This document shows, piece by piece, positions 18,386 through 27,241 of a DNA stretch of 64,000 nucleotides. Position 1 is the first letter of the stretch; each line of letters opens with the position of its first letter. Under the pieces are notes generated by a model. The model saw only the letters and a program-made list of their open reading frames with translations. It was not told the DNA's origin and did no database searches. This stretch comes from JACKOB01 sp024234575 (GTDB lineage Bacteria; Pseudomonadota; Gammaproteobacteria; Pseudomonadales; Oleiphilaceae), in assembly GCA_051208035.1 (NCBI GenBank), contig JBPJFZ010000003.1:124001-188000 (forward strand), in the 5' to 3' direction. The position numbers were made by a program, and so were the translations under genes.

Positions 18386-19489
18386 TCATGGTTGACGGCT
18401 TTGTAAATAAACCAGCCATTGGTCTAGCAACATTAGATCTGCTTCAGGTAACTCCGCAGCCTCTTTCAGGTGCTTAAACAATATCAATGCCTTGTCTGTT
18501 TCACCGGCTTGCGCCCACAACTGAGCCAGGTAGAGTTCTTGTTTAGCATCTTGTGGAATTATCTTGTTCTGCAACATCTCGGATAGTTGCTCGGCGGCTC
18601 TGGCGGGGTTACCTTGTTGCGCCAGCAAGTGCACATATTGTAATGCCATCGGCTCGGTTTGCAGCCATCCCTTTACAGCCATTAATTCTAATGCTGCCAA
18701 TGTTTCCTCTGGATGCTGTAACTGGTGCTGCACTGAAACCCATTGTGTCCAGTAAGCTATCTCGTTAGGTTTCAGCGCCATCAATCTTGTTAGTGACTGC
18801 GCAGCGTTTTGGTAATCTTCTTGCTGCAACTGGCAGTTAAGAATTAATTGCCAGAACGGCTCTGCTGCCTCTGGTTTCATTTTTAATCCCTGTTTGGCGG
18901 CACTGATAGAGTGTGTGCAGTTCGCAAGCTGATAGTAAGCAAGCGCCAACAGGTAGTAATCATCTGATGTAATATGCGTGTTGTTCTTGGTCGTCAGCCA
19001 AAGGTTTAATGTCTGTGCTGCTTTTTCGTACTGCGCATTATGGTAGTAGAGTTGCGCCAGTGTGTGTTGTAACGAGGCGATCGATGTATCGTCTAAAGAC
19101 TGTAAGCGTATGACCGTTTCGATCATGTTAATGGCATCCTCTGCTTGCTCTGCTTCAAGCATAATCCATGCGGCAGAGCGCAATCCCAGTGAAACAATAT
19201 AAGGGTTTTGCGCATAGGCAGTGATAAGCTGTGCAAGTGTCTTCAGGGCTGCCGTGTGCTGTTGTTTGTCAGTTTGTGCCTGAGCTTTCGCCAGAGATTG
19301 GTAGGCTGGTTCATTGATACGAGCGTAAGGATTGGGCTGTAAACTAGCGATGGATGCCGGAATTTCCAGTACCAGTGTGTTAGCCGTGGCTACGGGTGAG
19401 ATGGTCGATAGCGCTACTAAAACAAACGCCATCACCGCTGCACAAAAACCGAACGACTGTGTATTGCGAGATTGCCGGGAGCTATTCAT
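18386..19489 (-). CDS. Secreted tetratricopeptide-repeat protein of the TonB2 operon
   Basis: A 367-residue protein with an N-terminal hydrophobic segment (about 14-36) ending at an Ala-rich cleavage-like site, then repeated 34-residue helix pairs (YYHNAQYEKAAQTLNLWL, LLALAYYQLANC, EEDYQNAAQSLTRLMALKPN) typical of TPRs. It is the last gene of the DUF3450-ExbB-ExbB-ExbD-TonB-TPR operon, beginning 2 bases after the TonB stop. In vibrios a TPR protein likewise closes the TonB2 cluster and is thought to assist energy transfer in the periplasm. No enzymatic motif is visible. Confidence 0.85.
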   Translation of the reverse strand: MNSSRQSRNTQSFGFCAAVMAFVLVALSTISPVATANTLVLEIPASIASLQPNPYARINEPAYQSLAKAQAQTDKQQHTAALKTLAQLITAYAQNPYIVSLGLRSAAWIMLEAEQAEDAINMIETVIRLQSLDDTSIASLQHTLAQLYYHNAQYEKAAQTLNLWLTTKNNTHITSDDYYLLALAYYQLANCTHSISAAKQGLKMKPEAAEPFWQLILNCQLQQEDYQNAAQSLTRLMALKPNEIAYWTQWVSVQHQLQHPEETLAALELMAVKGWLQTEPMALQYVHLLAQQGNPARAAEQLSEMLQNKIIPQDAKQELYLAQLWAQAGETDKALILFKHLKEAAELPEADLMLLDQWLVYLQSRQP

Positions 19490-19491
19490 TA

Positions 19492-20265
19492 TTATTCCAG
19501 ATTAAATTGAATAGTCTGCGTTGCGCGTCGGGGTGTGGGCTTGCCTCCCAGCATTTGTGGTTTGTACTTCCACTGGCTTACCGTACGCAACGTTGTTTGC
19601 TCAAATACGCCTTCTGGCTGCGCGGCGAGAACTTCCAGGTCTTCAACTCGACCCTCTGTATTAATGATAAAACTCACATCAACCCAGCCCTGAATTCTGC
19701 GGCGCTGAGCCATTCTAGGGTAGGCGGGAGCGGGGGTACTTAAAGGAAACAAATCTTCGTGAAAAGTCTCAACGGCCGCCGCTGGTGCCATGGTTATTGG
19801 TGCTGTGGCGGGCGGTGCCGGGGTGGTACTGGTTATCGCTGGTGTGGTGGTGTTGCTTGGCCTGGGTGTGCGATCTGTTACTGGTCGCGTAACGTTGTGC
19901 AAAAAATCTTTTGTGAGTGCCGGTTTAACTGGCGTCACTGCCGTTAACAACGGTTGGGGGATTGCTAATGCTGGTTGCTGTGGCGAGGCAAGAGGTGGAG
20001 GCACTGGTAATTCTGTTTGTTCAATGGGTGTTATCTCTTTTGGCTTTGAGCTGGTAGTTGCTTTGGCCAGGTCTTCCTGGGCCAGGGGGCGGATAAAATC
20101 GATAGGTACTAATGTGGTGTTCTCTGTGTTGTCGAGACGGTTTGGTATGATCAATGCGGACATCACCCAGGCGCAAATAAACAACAGCGCAAAAGCACAG
20201 GGAGCCGCAACAAGCCATCGGCTGAAGTCGGCAGGGAAGGAGGACGTTGCTGTCAGGTTATGCAC
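19492..20265 (-). CDS. tonB: TonB energy transducer (TonB2-type)
   Basis: About 257 residues with one N-terminal membrane anchor (about 22-42), a long Pro/Thr/Ala-rich periplasmic linker and a C-terminal TonB domain: YPRMAQRRRIQGWVDVSFII, then VSQWKYKP near the end. It couples inner membrane proton flow through ExbB/ExbD to outer membrane receptors, such as the one at 12742. I chose the GTG at 20265: it sits one base after the exbD stop with GGAG 7 bases upstream. An ATG at 20313 would overlap exbD by 47 bases and add a non-homologous stretch. The longer start cannot be fully excluded. Confidence 0.9.
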   Translation of the reverse strand: MHNLTATSSFPADFSRWLVAAPCAFALLFICAWVMSALIIPNRLDNTENTTLVPIDFIRPLAQEDLAKATTSSKPKEITPIEQTELPVPPPLASPQQPALAIPQPLLTAVTPVKPALTKDFLHNVTRPVTDRTPRPSNTTTPAITSTTPAPPATAPITMAPAAAVETFHEDLFPLSTPAPAYPRMAQRRRIQGWVDVSFIINTEGRVEDLEVLAAQPEGVFEQTTLRTVSQWKYKPQMLGGKPTPRRATQTIQFNLE

Positions 20266-20266
20266 C

Positions 20267-20680
20267 CTATTTCTCCGTGCTTGTTGCCACGGCAATACTG
20301 GTTGCACCGGCAAGTTTTGTCTGGTCGAGTACGCTGATAAGCACGCCGGTCTGGGCGGCTTTATCTGCCTGAATGATGACGGTACTTTCAGGTGTGTCCG
20401 CCAGCAAACGCTCGATATTGCGGCGCACGGCCCTTACATCAATTTGATGCCGGTCGATCCAGACCTGATTGTCACTGGTGATGGCAACCAGCACTGACTT
20501 TTGGGATAGCGCAGCAGTGCTTTGTGCTTCTGGACGGTTTACCTCGACACCGGACTCGCGCACAAAACTGGTGGTGGCAATAAAAAATATCAGCAAGATA
20601 AAAACAACGTCCAACATGGGTGTCATGTTAATTTCGACATCTTCATCATCACTTTTAAAAAATGGAAAGCGATGTCTCAT
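20267..20680 (-). CDS. exbD: Biopolymer transport protein ExbD
   Basis: A 137-residue protein with the ExbD signature: a short cytoplasmic N-terminus, then EINMTPMLDVVFILLIFFI, in which the conserved membrane Asp (D24) for proton translocation lies, followed by a periplasmic domain with SVLVAITSDNQVWI and VIIQADKAA. Its start overlaps the upstream exbB stop by 4 bases (ATGA), and TonB follows directly. It forms the proton channel with ExbB and energises TonB. Confidence 0.95.
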   Translation of the reverse strand: MRHRFPFFKSDDEDVEINMTPMLDVVFILLIFFIATTSFVRESGVEVNRPEAQSTAALSQKSVLVAITSDNQVWIDRHQIDVRAVRRNIERLLADTPESTVIIQADKAAQTGVLISVLDQTKLAGATSIAVATSTEK

Positions 20681-21213
20681 GGTTTTTCTTCCTGATGGTC
20701 AATCGACATCGAATGCGCGAAAGAGCGCTGTCGTTTTTGGGTCAGTCTTAATATTTGCTGTCTTAATATCATACCGATAATACCAATAAGCATACCTGCC
20801 ATGGTTGGAATCGTAGCCTGAAAAATGCCCGACGAAAGCAGTCTAGGATTGCCATTACCAGTAAACGACAACTCTTCGAAGACACTGATCATCCCCGCAA
20901 CCGTGCCGGTTAGACCAAGTAAAGGGCAGACAACAACACAGCTTTTCAGTAGCCATAGTGCCCGATTGAGTTCTATCTGGCTGCTTGCAAGAATTGCCTG
21001 ACGTATGCGTAAGGCCATCCAGGACTGGTTATTGGTAAAAGATTGCCACTGCTGCAACCACTGTTTGGATTGTCTGGGATAGCCAAATAGCACGTAGAGT
21101 GTACGCTCGGTGCTAATGGCAAAAATCAGCAGAGCCACCAACAGGATCGCCCACAGAATGCTGCCACCTTGTTGCAGAAAATGCTGCACTTGAGACCAAA
21201 GGCCCTCTATCAC
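20677..21213 (-). CDS. exbB: ExbB/TolQ-type proton channel protein
   Basis: A MotA/TolQ/ExbB-family protein of about 178 residues with three membrane helices. The first (FLQQGGSILWAILLVALLIF) matches the ExbB N-terminus; the pair of later helices carries LLGLTGTVAGMISVFEEL and the conserved polar residues lining the channel. I prefer the GTG at 21213, which gives an MIEGLWSQVQHF start, 4 bases after the stop of the upstream gene and with AGG 7 bases before it. An upstream start at 21267 would overlap the previous gene by 50 bases. It is the short ExbB of the two in this operon, as in vibrio TonB2 systems. Confidence 0.9.
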   Translation of the reverse strand: MIEGLWSQVQHFLQQGGSILWAILLVALLIFAISTERTLYVLFGYPRQSKQWLQQWQSFTNNQSWMALRIRQAILASSQIELNRALWLLKSCVVVCPLLGLTGTVAGMISVFEELSFTGNGNPRLLSSGIFQATIPTMAGMLIGIIGMILRQQILRLTQKRQRSFAHSMSIDHQEEKP

Positions 21214-21217
21214 GCTG

Positions 21218-22669
21218 CTACCTGTCGCCTTTTTCAGTTTGAGTGAGTGATCGCCCAATAAAACCAAGACTTTGCTGGCTTAAAAAGATCATCAGTGCTC
21301 GAGACTTTGCGCTGACCAAGCTGTGAGAAAACAATAGCGGCACGGCTACCAGTAAGCCAAGTACGGTCGTCATTAACGCCTGGGAAATGCCGCCAGCCAT
21401 CAGTTTGGGGTCTGCGGCACCGACCAGCGTAATGGTCTGAAAGGTGTTGATCATACCAACTACCGTACCCAGCAATCCGAGTAAGGGCGCGACCGCGGCC
21501 AGCAGTTTCAGTGCGCCTAGCCCTTTGTCGAGGCGAGGCATTTCTTCCAGGACGATTTCTTGCAGGCGAACTTCCAGTGCCTCGGTGCTTTTTTCTCCTT
21601 TGTCAGCCTGTGATTGATGGTATGCCTGAAGGATGCGCCCCAACGGATTAGCCAGATCTACTTTGTCCATTTGTGCAAGCTGCCGGCGCACGCTCATTTT
21701 AATCCGGGTGATCGAAAGCCATCGCCATAGAGCCAGCAACAGCCCGATTACTCCTAGGGTGATAATGGCATAGCCGATGATGCCACCCTGCTTTAATCTA
21801 TCAACCAAGGAGGGCGCCAGTGCCAGCTGGTTAAGCACGACGCCCCGTGAAGGATCTATCACTGCCAGAACAACGCCCTGGTTGTCAGGTTGCTGATAAC
21901 TGTCTGCGCTGACTACCTGTAAGTATTCCTTTTCGGGTTGGCGTGGTGCCACGGACAAACCACGGGTGTTGCTGTCAAAGTGTAAAAACTTACCATTTGA
22001 GGTGGCTGTAAATGGCCCGACGCTCTCAACCTGCGCAGCCACCTGTGTACCATCGACTTGAGTAACTTGTGTGGAATACGTACTGATTTTGCCGGTGGCG
22101 AGAATGTCCTGTTGCAAAATGTGGCTCAGCGTATTCAGCATGGTCGAGTCTGGCTGACCTTTTAGCTGCACCATTTGCTGCAATTGTGCAATAGTTGCTG
22201 TCTGTTTGTTGGCATTGAGGGAATTTTTCTGATTGGCCAATGTATCGGTACTGACTTGTCGCCAGGCGGCAAATAAGTCTTTCAGGTTATGGGTTCGTTC
22301 GGTGAGGCGTTGTTGTTGGGCCGCAATTTCGTTGTCAGAAAACTCTACTTTCGCCTGCAATTGGTCGTATTGTAACTGCAGCTGGGCATAGTCTTTTTTA
22401 AGCGCATCAAGCATCGCCTTTTGTGCGTCTTTATCTGCCATAAATCTGGCTTCACGCTGGTGATTTGCTTTGGCTTCGGCCTCTCGTGCCGACCGAATCT
22501 GCTCGTAGAGATCGTTAACCTCAGATGTGCTGTTGGCGTTATCGACCGCAGCAAAAGCCGGCAAGCCCAAGGTCAGCATGCAGATAACTGTCGTTAGTGT
22601 TAACCAGCGTCGGCCTGCTTTGCATTGGTATTGCAAGCGGGCTTGGCGCTGCAACGAAAGTAGATTCAT
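21218..22669 (-). CDS. TtpC-type long ExbB/TolQ protein with periplasmic coiled coil
   Basis: A 483-residue protein made of a signal-like N-terminus (hydrophobic core about 22-40, cleavage near AFA), a long charged coiled coil (about 50-150: SAREAEAKANHQREARFMAD and following), a beta-rich middle, and a C-terminal MotA/TolQ/ExbB domain (about 270-470) with LLGLLGTVVGMINTFQTI. This architecture matches TtpC, the fourth component needed by the TonB2 system of vibrios. It lies 23 bases after the DUF3450 gene and 4 bases before the short exbB. It probably extends the energy-transducing complex into the periplasm. Confidence 0.92.
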   Translation of the reverse strand: MNLLSLQRQARLQYQCKAGRRWLTLTTVICMLTLGLPAFAAVDNANSTSEVNDLYEQIRSAREAEAKANHQREARFMADKDAQKAMLDALKKDYAQLQLQYDQLQAKVEFSDNEIAAQQQRLTERTHNLKDLFAAWRQVSTDTLANQKNSLNANKQTATIAQLQQMVQLKGQPDSTMLNTLSHILQQDILATGKISTYSTQVTQVDGTQVAAQVESVGPFTATSNGKFLHFDSNTRGLSVAPRQPEKEYLQVVSADSYQQPDNQGVVLAVIDPSRGVVLNQLALAPSLVDRLKQGGIIGYAIITLGVIGLLLALWRWLSITRIKMSVRRQLAQMDKVDLANPLGRILQAYHQSQADKGEKSTEALEVRLQEIVLEEMPRLDKGLGALKLLAAVAPLLGLLGTVVGMINTFQTITLVGAADPKLMAGGISQALMTTVLGLLVAVPLLFSHSLVSAKSRALMIFLSQQSLGFIGRSLTQTEKGDR

Positions 22670-22692
22670 GTCTGTGTTGTCCGTTTCGATAC

Positions 22693-23556
22693 TTATCGCC
22701 TGGCGATGGGTAATATTAATAGTGATTGCGGGCGTTGTTTAAGTGCGATCAGAATGCCCTGCTTAACATGTTTTAGATCGTCCCCTGTGACCTGTTGCCA
22801 TTGTTTGCTAGTGCTGTCCCAGCGGCCCCCCGCCTTGCCATCCAGGGTCTCGAAATAGAGGCCAAGCCGGCCTACACGTAACATGTTTACCTGCCTTGTC
22901 TGGTTCTCGAAGGTGATTTCATCCCGGTACGTGTCCAGCGTGTAACCGAATTCGCTTTCAATTTGATACGCTTCCATTACGCGACGGTAGCGTTCCGCCA
23001 GACTGATGTTTGCTGCCAGCAGCGACTTCTTTAAACGCAGAATTCGTTCTTGCCGCTCTGCACTATAAAAAGGTAAGTCATTGGCGATGGTTGTCTCCAG
23101 CCAGTCTATTGACGCAAACAGCATTGGGACAATATCCAGTTCAGTAGCGGTTACCTGCGCGAGCTGTGTTTCTAGCGATGCCAGTTCGATCTGCTGCTGT
23201 TGATGGATTTCACTCAGCTGCCGGTGATTGATAGCCAGCTGCTGCAGGTTGGCAGAAAGCTGACGATATTCTTGCAACAGTTGCTCGGTTTCATGGCGAG
23301 TTTGATCAATCGACGCCTGTGAGCGCGCACCATCGGCTGTCATTGCCTGCGCTTCTTGTAGCGACTCTGTGATCCCGGGTGCGGCGGTCAGGGCATTGGG
23401 CAGCAGCATTGTGATCGCGTAAGCCAGCACAAGGTTGCCTAGCGATTGTGCTCGTCGGGCTTTTTGGGGCGTCTTAATATTGCGCCTTAAACACATCACC
23501 TTTAAAAGTTTTGTTGTTGGTAATTCCATTAAAAGAATCCAGAATTTATTTAGCAC
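22693..23556 (-). CDS. DUF3450 coiled-coil protein of the TonB2 operon
   Basis: Protein of up to 287 residues with a signal-anchor region ending in ALTAAPGI, then a long coiled coil (QAMTADGARSQASIDQTRHE and onward to about residue 140) and a mixed C-terminal domain with VGRLGLYFETLDGKAGG, which is characteristic of DUF3450. Proteins of this family are routinely encoded next to TtpC/ExbB/ExbD/TonB in gammaproteobacteria, but their role is not known. The start is uncertain: the frame opens with GTG at 23556, while an ATG at 23496 gives a more normal signal peptide with AAAGG just ahead. Confidence 0.85.
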   Translation of the reverse strand: MLNKFWILLMELPTTKLLKVMCLRRNIKTPQKARRAQSLGNLVLAYAITMLLPNALTAAPGITESLQEAQAMTADGARSQASIDQTRHETEQLLQEYRQLSANLQQLAINHRQLSEIHQQQQIELASLETQLAQVTATELDIVPMLFASIDWLETTIANDLPFYSAERQERILRLKKSLLAANISLAERYRRVMEAYQIESEFGYTLDTYRDEITFENQTRQVNMLRVGRLGLYFETLDGKAGGRWDSTSKQWQQVTGDDLKHVKQGILIALKQRPQSLLILPIARR

Positions 23557-23618
23557 TGAAAGAAGCTAAAGTGTAGTACAAAACTTGCCAAATGGCTTCA
23601 GTAATCAGCCTTGAGAGA

Positions 23619-24461
23619 TCAGCTATCCCAGCTTTTGGCGACAGGTTTAACGGGTACTTCGGTTAGCGCAAAATGTGCGCTGTTACTGGCTTGGTTTTGT
23701 GTGGCTTTTAATTTGTATTTCTGAAAGTAATCACTGATTTTAAAAAAACGGGTATCGTAAGCGGCGCTCTCGGCTTGAAACCCAAGGGCGATACGTGTTG
23801 CCGCATCAAAGTGATAAGTTGCAAAGTGCCAGGGAAAAGGCCCGCAATCTATATCATCGGCGCAATGAAAGCCGATCTTTCCTGGTACACGTAAATCAAA
23901 GCCAAACTTGCTAAGTGATGTACTTAAACCGGTTCCCATACCTTTTATAAAAGACTCTTTTAACGTCCAGAACTGGTTAAAGCACTCCAGTCCGCTTGGT
24001 TCCCATGGTTGGCACGCTGCAAGTTGCAGGTTCTCATCAGCGCAAAAAAAACGCCTGGCTAATTTATACGAACCACGACCGGGAGAGGGTATCTCGACAT
24101 CCACACCAACCGCATTCAGTGCAGGCGATTGGGATGCTGCCAGCACAACCGTATTCGCAGTGTGGCTTAGATTAAAGTGCAGAGTAGGGTGATCGGGAAG
24201 AAAAGGCTTGCCGTGACGCCCTTCAGCAAAAACGAGTGTTTGAGGTTCGCATTCCAGCATGTGGCCTAGTACTGCACGGGTGATTTGTTTGCTTGCCAAC
24301 GACAGTTGCTGATCTTTTAAAAATCGAAACCGTAAAACCCGCAGTTTCTCAGCTTCGCTAAGCCAGGAGTCTTGCAATCGCATTACCAATGACTCTGGCG
24401 TGTCTTCTGTCGGCGGGATTTTTGCCACGTAAATGGCAATGCAATTCTCTGACATAGTCAA
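23619..24461 (-). CDS. 4'-phosphopantetheinyl transferase (Sfp type)
   Basis: A 280-residue PPTase. The family motifs are visible: RFLKDQQLSLASKQITRAVL (P1-like region), HFNLSHT, VGVDVE with the Mg-binding Asp/Glu, and FWTLKESFIKGMGTG with the WxxKE(S)xxK catalytic signature. The enzyme transfers phosphopantetheine from CoA to a conserved Ser of carrier proteins. It probably activates the PCP and ACP domains of the NRPS-PKS at 30429-37607, 6 kb away. It follows the AraC-cupin-secreted protein genes (11-base gap) and precedes the TonB2 operon. The 50-residue tail beyond the core domain is unremarkable. Confidence 0.93.
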   Translation of the reverse strand: MTMSENCIAIYVAKIPPTEDTPESLVMRLQDSWLSEAEKLRVLRFRFLKDQQLSLASKQITRAVLGHMLECEPQTLVFAEGRHGKPFLPDHPTLHFNLSHTANTVVLAASQSPALNAVGVDVEIPSPGRGSYKLARRFFCADENLQLAACQPWEPSGLECFNQFWTLKESFIKGMGTGLSTSLSKFGFDLRVPGKIGFHCADDIDCGPFPWHFATYHFDAATRIALGFQAESAAYDTRFFKISDYFQKYKLKATQNQASNSAHFALTEVPVKPVAKSWDS

Positions 24462-24472
24462 TTGACCACGGC

Positions 24473-25495
24473 TTATTCGGCCGTGGTTTCGACAACTGGT
24501 GCCATGGTATCCATAACGGTGTTTGCTGTCGGCGCACTTTTAAAATACTTACGTTTATCAATAAAGTGTGCCTTGGTTAGCTCTATTTCTACGTGCCCGA
24601 CAACATCTGCGTCGCCAGACAAACGCAATGGCAAATTAAACTCAGGGTCGTAGTGTAGAATGATACTGTCTTTATAACCCATAAAACTGAAGTCTTCGCT
24701 TTTCGAGTCTTTTGACAGCATTCGCGCGTCAACAGAAACCTTCAGTACGTTTGCCGTTTCCCGCACGCGGGAGGTCTTGCCATCCAGGGTGTGTTCGTAG
24801 TCGACGCTGATAGTATCGGTGCCGACGGCTTTTAGGGTAACTTGCAGGCTGCCATCACGGGCAAAGACGTTAAAAGAAAATACATCGCCGGCACGTTTGA
24901 TTTTTCCCTGCGCCATGGCCTCAAAAATTGCGCCAGACTCACTCAGGTTTTTGCCAGACTCGGCAGGTAGGTACTCGTGAATGCCTTGGTCGATATTTGA
25001 CCACTGTTGCCAGGGTTTTTTGTTTTCCCCAGAGGCAGGTTTAATTTTCTGCGCAAAGGCACCTTCGTCCAGAAATCGATAGTTTCGGTACCAGTCTTTT
25101 AACCCGGAATATAGTGCTGTGCGTTGCAATGCTTCAAGGTCAGGGTTCAGCCAAAGTGTAAATACGGCTTTGTTCGTCAGTATAGAGCTGGTAATGGTCG
25201 TTTTGTTGACATAATCGCCGTTGGGCTGTTTGGGATGAGTGCCCTCCGGTGAAATCAGCTCCAGGGCGGCCTGATCAAGCGGCAGGCGCTCTCTTTCGAC
25301 GGTAGAGGTAAGTTTAATCAGTAGTTTCGATCCGGTGAATTCGAGGCTGTCCCAGACAACGGCATCAATGTCTGTGATCGCCCAGGCTGGTGCACTCATC
25401 AGGCCTGTCGCCATTATTACGGCCGCCAGCCTTTTGGGGGTATTTTTCAAACCCCAGGCACGCTTAAAATTATGAATAAATCGGGCAGGCATCAT
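24473..25495 (-). CDS. Secreted protein of unknown function (DUF3108-like C-terminus possible)
   Basis: A 340-residue protein with a clear signal peptide (KRLAAVIMATGLMSAPAWA, cleavage after AWA). I do not recognise the family with confidence. The second half is beta-rich, with VFSFNVFARDGSLQVTL, SVDYEHTLDGKTSR and a PLRLSGDADVVGHVEIEL ending that recalls DUF3108 proteins of the periplasm. There are no cysteines apparent in the mature part and no catalytic motif. Its start overlaps the cupin stop by 4 bases and it precedes the PPTase, so the four genes araC-cupin-this-PPTase read as one unit. Confidence 0.72.
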   Translation of the reverse strand: MMPARFIHNFKRAWGLKNTPKRLAAVIMATGLMSAPAWAITDIDAVVWDSLEFTGSKLLIKLTSTVERERLPLDQAALELISPEGTHPKQPNGDYVNKTTITSSILTNKAVFTLWLNPDLEALQRTALYSGLKDWYRNYRFLDEGAFAQKIKPASGENKKPWQQWSNIDQGIHEYLPAESGKNLSESGAIFEAMAQGKIKRAGDVFSFNVFARDGSLQVTLKAVGTDTISVDYEHTLDGKTSRVRETANVLKVSVDARMLSKDSKSEDFSFMGYKDSIILHYDPEFNLPLRLSGDADVVGHVEIELTKAHFIDKRKYFKSAPTANTVMDTMAPVVETTAE

Positions 25496-26031
25496 AATGT
25501 GTCCCCTTTATTTTTGTTGAGGTCGATAAGTAAATCCGTTTCTGGGGTGATCGTAGCCGACATTTCTATTTCGGTATAGCACTTTACTTCAAAACGTGGT
25601 GTGCAAATGGCCAGAAAAACCAGATCATCCGACCCCGTATTAGTGATCTGTTGTGGCACCCCTGGTGGAATTATGACCATATCACCAATGGCAACAGCTT
25701 GTCGAAGTGGTTCTGCGGCAATGTTTACCTCCATATTGTTATTCGCTTGCCCATTACTGATGGAGTGCCCGCCAATGAAAACTTCGCCTTGACCCTGCAA
25801 AATAAGATAGCGTTCGCTGGTGTTTATCAATGCGTGCAGACGAGTGGTGACTCCCGGTGTGACGCGGGCACGAGCAATAGATACGTCCGCATCATCCTCT
25901 CGGTTCAGCAGCTCGATAATGTGGCAGCCTTCCTGAAAATAATATTCACTTTCTGGCCTGAAAGGCAGGTACTTGGCCTCGCAGGCTTTGCCATGAATAA
26001 CGGATGAAGTGTTGTTGGCAGGTTCAGTCAT
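25492..26031 (-). CDS. Cupin-domain protein with altered metal motif
   Basis: A 179-residue single cupin. Motif 1 reads GVTTRLHALINTSERYLILQ, in which the second His of the usual HxH is Leu; motif 2 reads GDMVIIPPGVPQQITNTG, in which the usual His is Gln. Only one His and the Glu of the canonical metal site remain. This pattern occurs in a known cupin subgroup and does not by itself mean the protein is dead, but a standard 3-His/1-Glu metal centre is not possible. The C-terminal CTPRF segment is typical of that subgroup. It overlaps the araC gene and the next gene by 4 bases each. Role unknown; sensing or binding is as likely as catalysis. Confidence 0.85.
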   Translation of the reverse strand: MTEPANNTSSVIHGKACEAKYLPFRPESEYYFQEGCHIIELLNREDDADVSIARARVTPGVTTRLHALINTSERYLILQGQGEVFIGGHSISNGQANNNMEVNIAAEPLRQAVAIGDMVIIPPGVPQQITNTGSDDLVFLAICTPRFEVKCYTEIEMSATITPETDLLIDLNKNKGDTL

Positions 26032-27044
26032 GGGGTGGTGTCCTTTAACGCTTGCCGCCGGAATGCCGATGGTGACAAACCAGACCAGCGGGAAAAAGCG
26101 TGGTTAAAACTGGCGGGCTCTCGATAACCAAGTTTATCAGCGATTTGCTCGATGGGAGAGGCGCTCTGACGTAACAACGACTTTGCCTTTTCATAGCGAA
26201 CCTGATCAACCAGTTTCTGATAACTTGATTGTTCGAGTGACAGCTTTCTTCGTAGCGTGCGCTCTGTGGTGTTGAACGTATGGGCAACTTCGCTGATCGA
26301 GGGAATATTGTAAACACAAAGCGACAGATGCTTCCGAACATTTTCCGCAAGACCGATTGGCTCTGCCTCACTTGTCTTAAGGAGGGCATCACACTGCGAA
26401 CGATAGAGCTTAAAGGCGGTGCTGTTTGCACTGCTAAAAGGATGGGTGAGTTCGTTGGCCGCAAACACCAGCTTTCCTTCGTTTGCGCCAAATTGCATAG
26501 GACTATTGATCGCGCGGAAGTAGGTCGTTAGGTCGGCAGGTGTTGGATAATTAAAAAAAGCTTCTTTTAAATTGATTTCGACACCAATGTTTCGGGAAAT
26601 ATCTCGCACCAGTTTAAGGGTACCGGAAATATCTTTATCCATTAAAAACCGGCCCAGTTTACCGGGTACCGTCGTTGGCGCAAAAATTAAGGCGATGCTG
26701 TTGCCTTCTCGTTGCAGACTGAGATGGCTGTTGAGATAAGTAATCTTCTGGTAGTAAATGCCCATTTCACAAGCTTCCAGCGCATGGCGGCAAGTCATCA
26801 GCAGCATAGAGAAAGGACCATAACCCGCCAGGCCAAAGCGTTCCCCCAAACTTATACCGGCGTGGGGGTCATCCAGCAACAACACGAGATCATTAAGAAT
26901 GGCCAGCTCCCGGTCGCGTTCAATAAAAGCCCCTGGATCTATTTTCTTTAATTCAATACCGTGCCGATGCAAAACTGCATCGGTTTGCACCCCCATGTTT
27001 TTCATGGCATCAATGGTGTAAACCAGCCCAAGTATTGATCGCAT
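26028..27044 (-). CDS. AraC-family transcriptional regulator with Arabinose_bd-type sensor domain
   Basis: A 338-residue regulator. The N-terminal half (about 20-200, ending with a conserved FNYPTPADL stretch) matches the Arabinose_bd-like ligand domain found in OruR/ArgR-type and many alkane/ketone-linked AraC regulators. The C-terminal half (about 230-335) has two helix-turn-helix motifs (SEVAHTFNTTERTLRRKLS and EQIADKLGYREPASFNHAFS). It is first in the araC-cupin-secreted protein-PPTase unit. An exact 16-nt copy of a motif upstream of this gene (27145-27160) recurs upstream of the Baeyer-Villiger monooxygenase at 49844-49859, which makes both plausible targets. Confidence 0.93.
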   Translation of the reverse strand: MRSILGLVYTIDAMKNMGVQTDAVLHRHGIELKKIDPGAFIERDRELAILNDLVLLLDDPHAGISLGERFGLAGYGPFSMLLMTCRHALEACEMGIYYQKITYLNSHLSLQREGNSIALIFAPTTVPGKLGRFLMDKDISGTLKLVRDISRNIGVEINLKEAFFNYPTPADLTTYFRAINSPMQFGANEGKLVFAANELTHPFSSANSTAFKLYRSQCDALLKTSEAEPIGLAENVRKHLSLCVYNIPSISEVAHTFNTTERTLRRKLSLEQSSYQKLVDQVRYEKAKSLLRQSASPIEQIADKLGYREPASFNHAFSRWSGLSPSAFRRQALKDTTP

Positions 27045-27144
27045 AGATTAGGGTTACCGTTATTAGTTGCCAGTCGAAATCATGTATCGGATTCTTCAGT
27101 TAGCAGGTTTATCTCACAGATAGCCTTATTAATCATTGACTGTA

Positions 27145-27160
27145 TGGCCGAAAATATCAA
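27145..27160 (+). promoter_or_regulatory. Candidate AraC-family operator, copy 1
   Basis: The sequence TGGCCGAAAATATCAA lies in the divergent gap between the araC gene and the DMT exporter. The identical 16 bases occur in the intergenic region upstream of the monooxygenase gene. TGGCC-type half sites are common among AraC-family operators; binding here is inference. Confidence 0.4.
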
Positions 27161-27241
27161 ATAAGCGGATACATTTATTGGCAAGCATGATGTTGTGATA
27201 TTCAAGATGTAAGGCGCCGGCAGCAGTTAAACTGCGTTAGA

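Noticed and set aside
18367..18389. Inverted repeat ATGAATAA/TTATTCAT between the DctP and TPR genes
   Set aside because: The stem is AT-only and lacks a T-run, so it is not a convincing terminator.
19790..20497. Long plus-strand frame opposite tonB and exbD
   Set aside because: It is a Gly/Val-rich mirror of the Pro/Thr-rich TonB linker and has no recognisable domain; the minus-strand genes are strongly supported.
25492..26031. Cupin as an inactivated gene
   Set aside because: Loss of two metal histidines is shared by a recognised cupin subgroup, and the frame is intact and co-translated, so it is kept as a functional gene.
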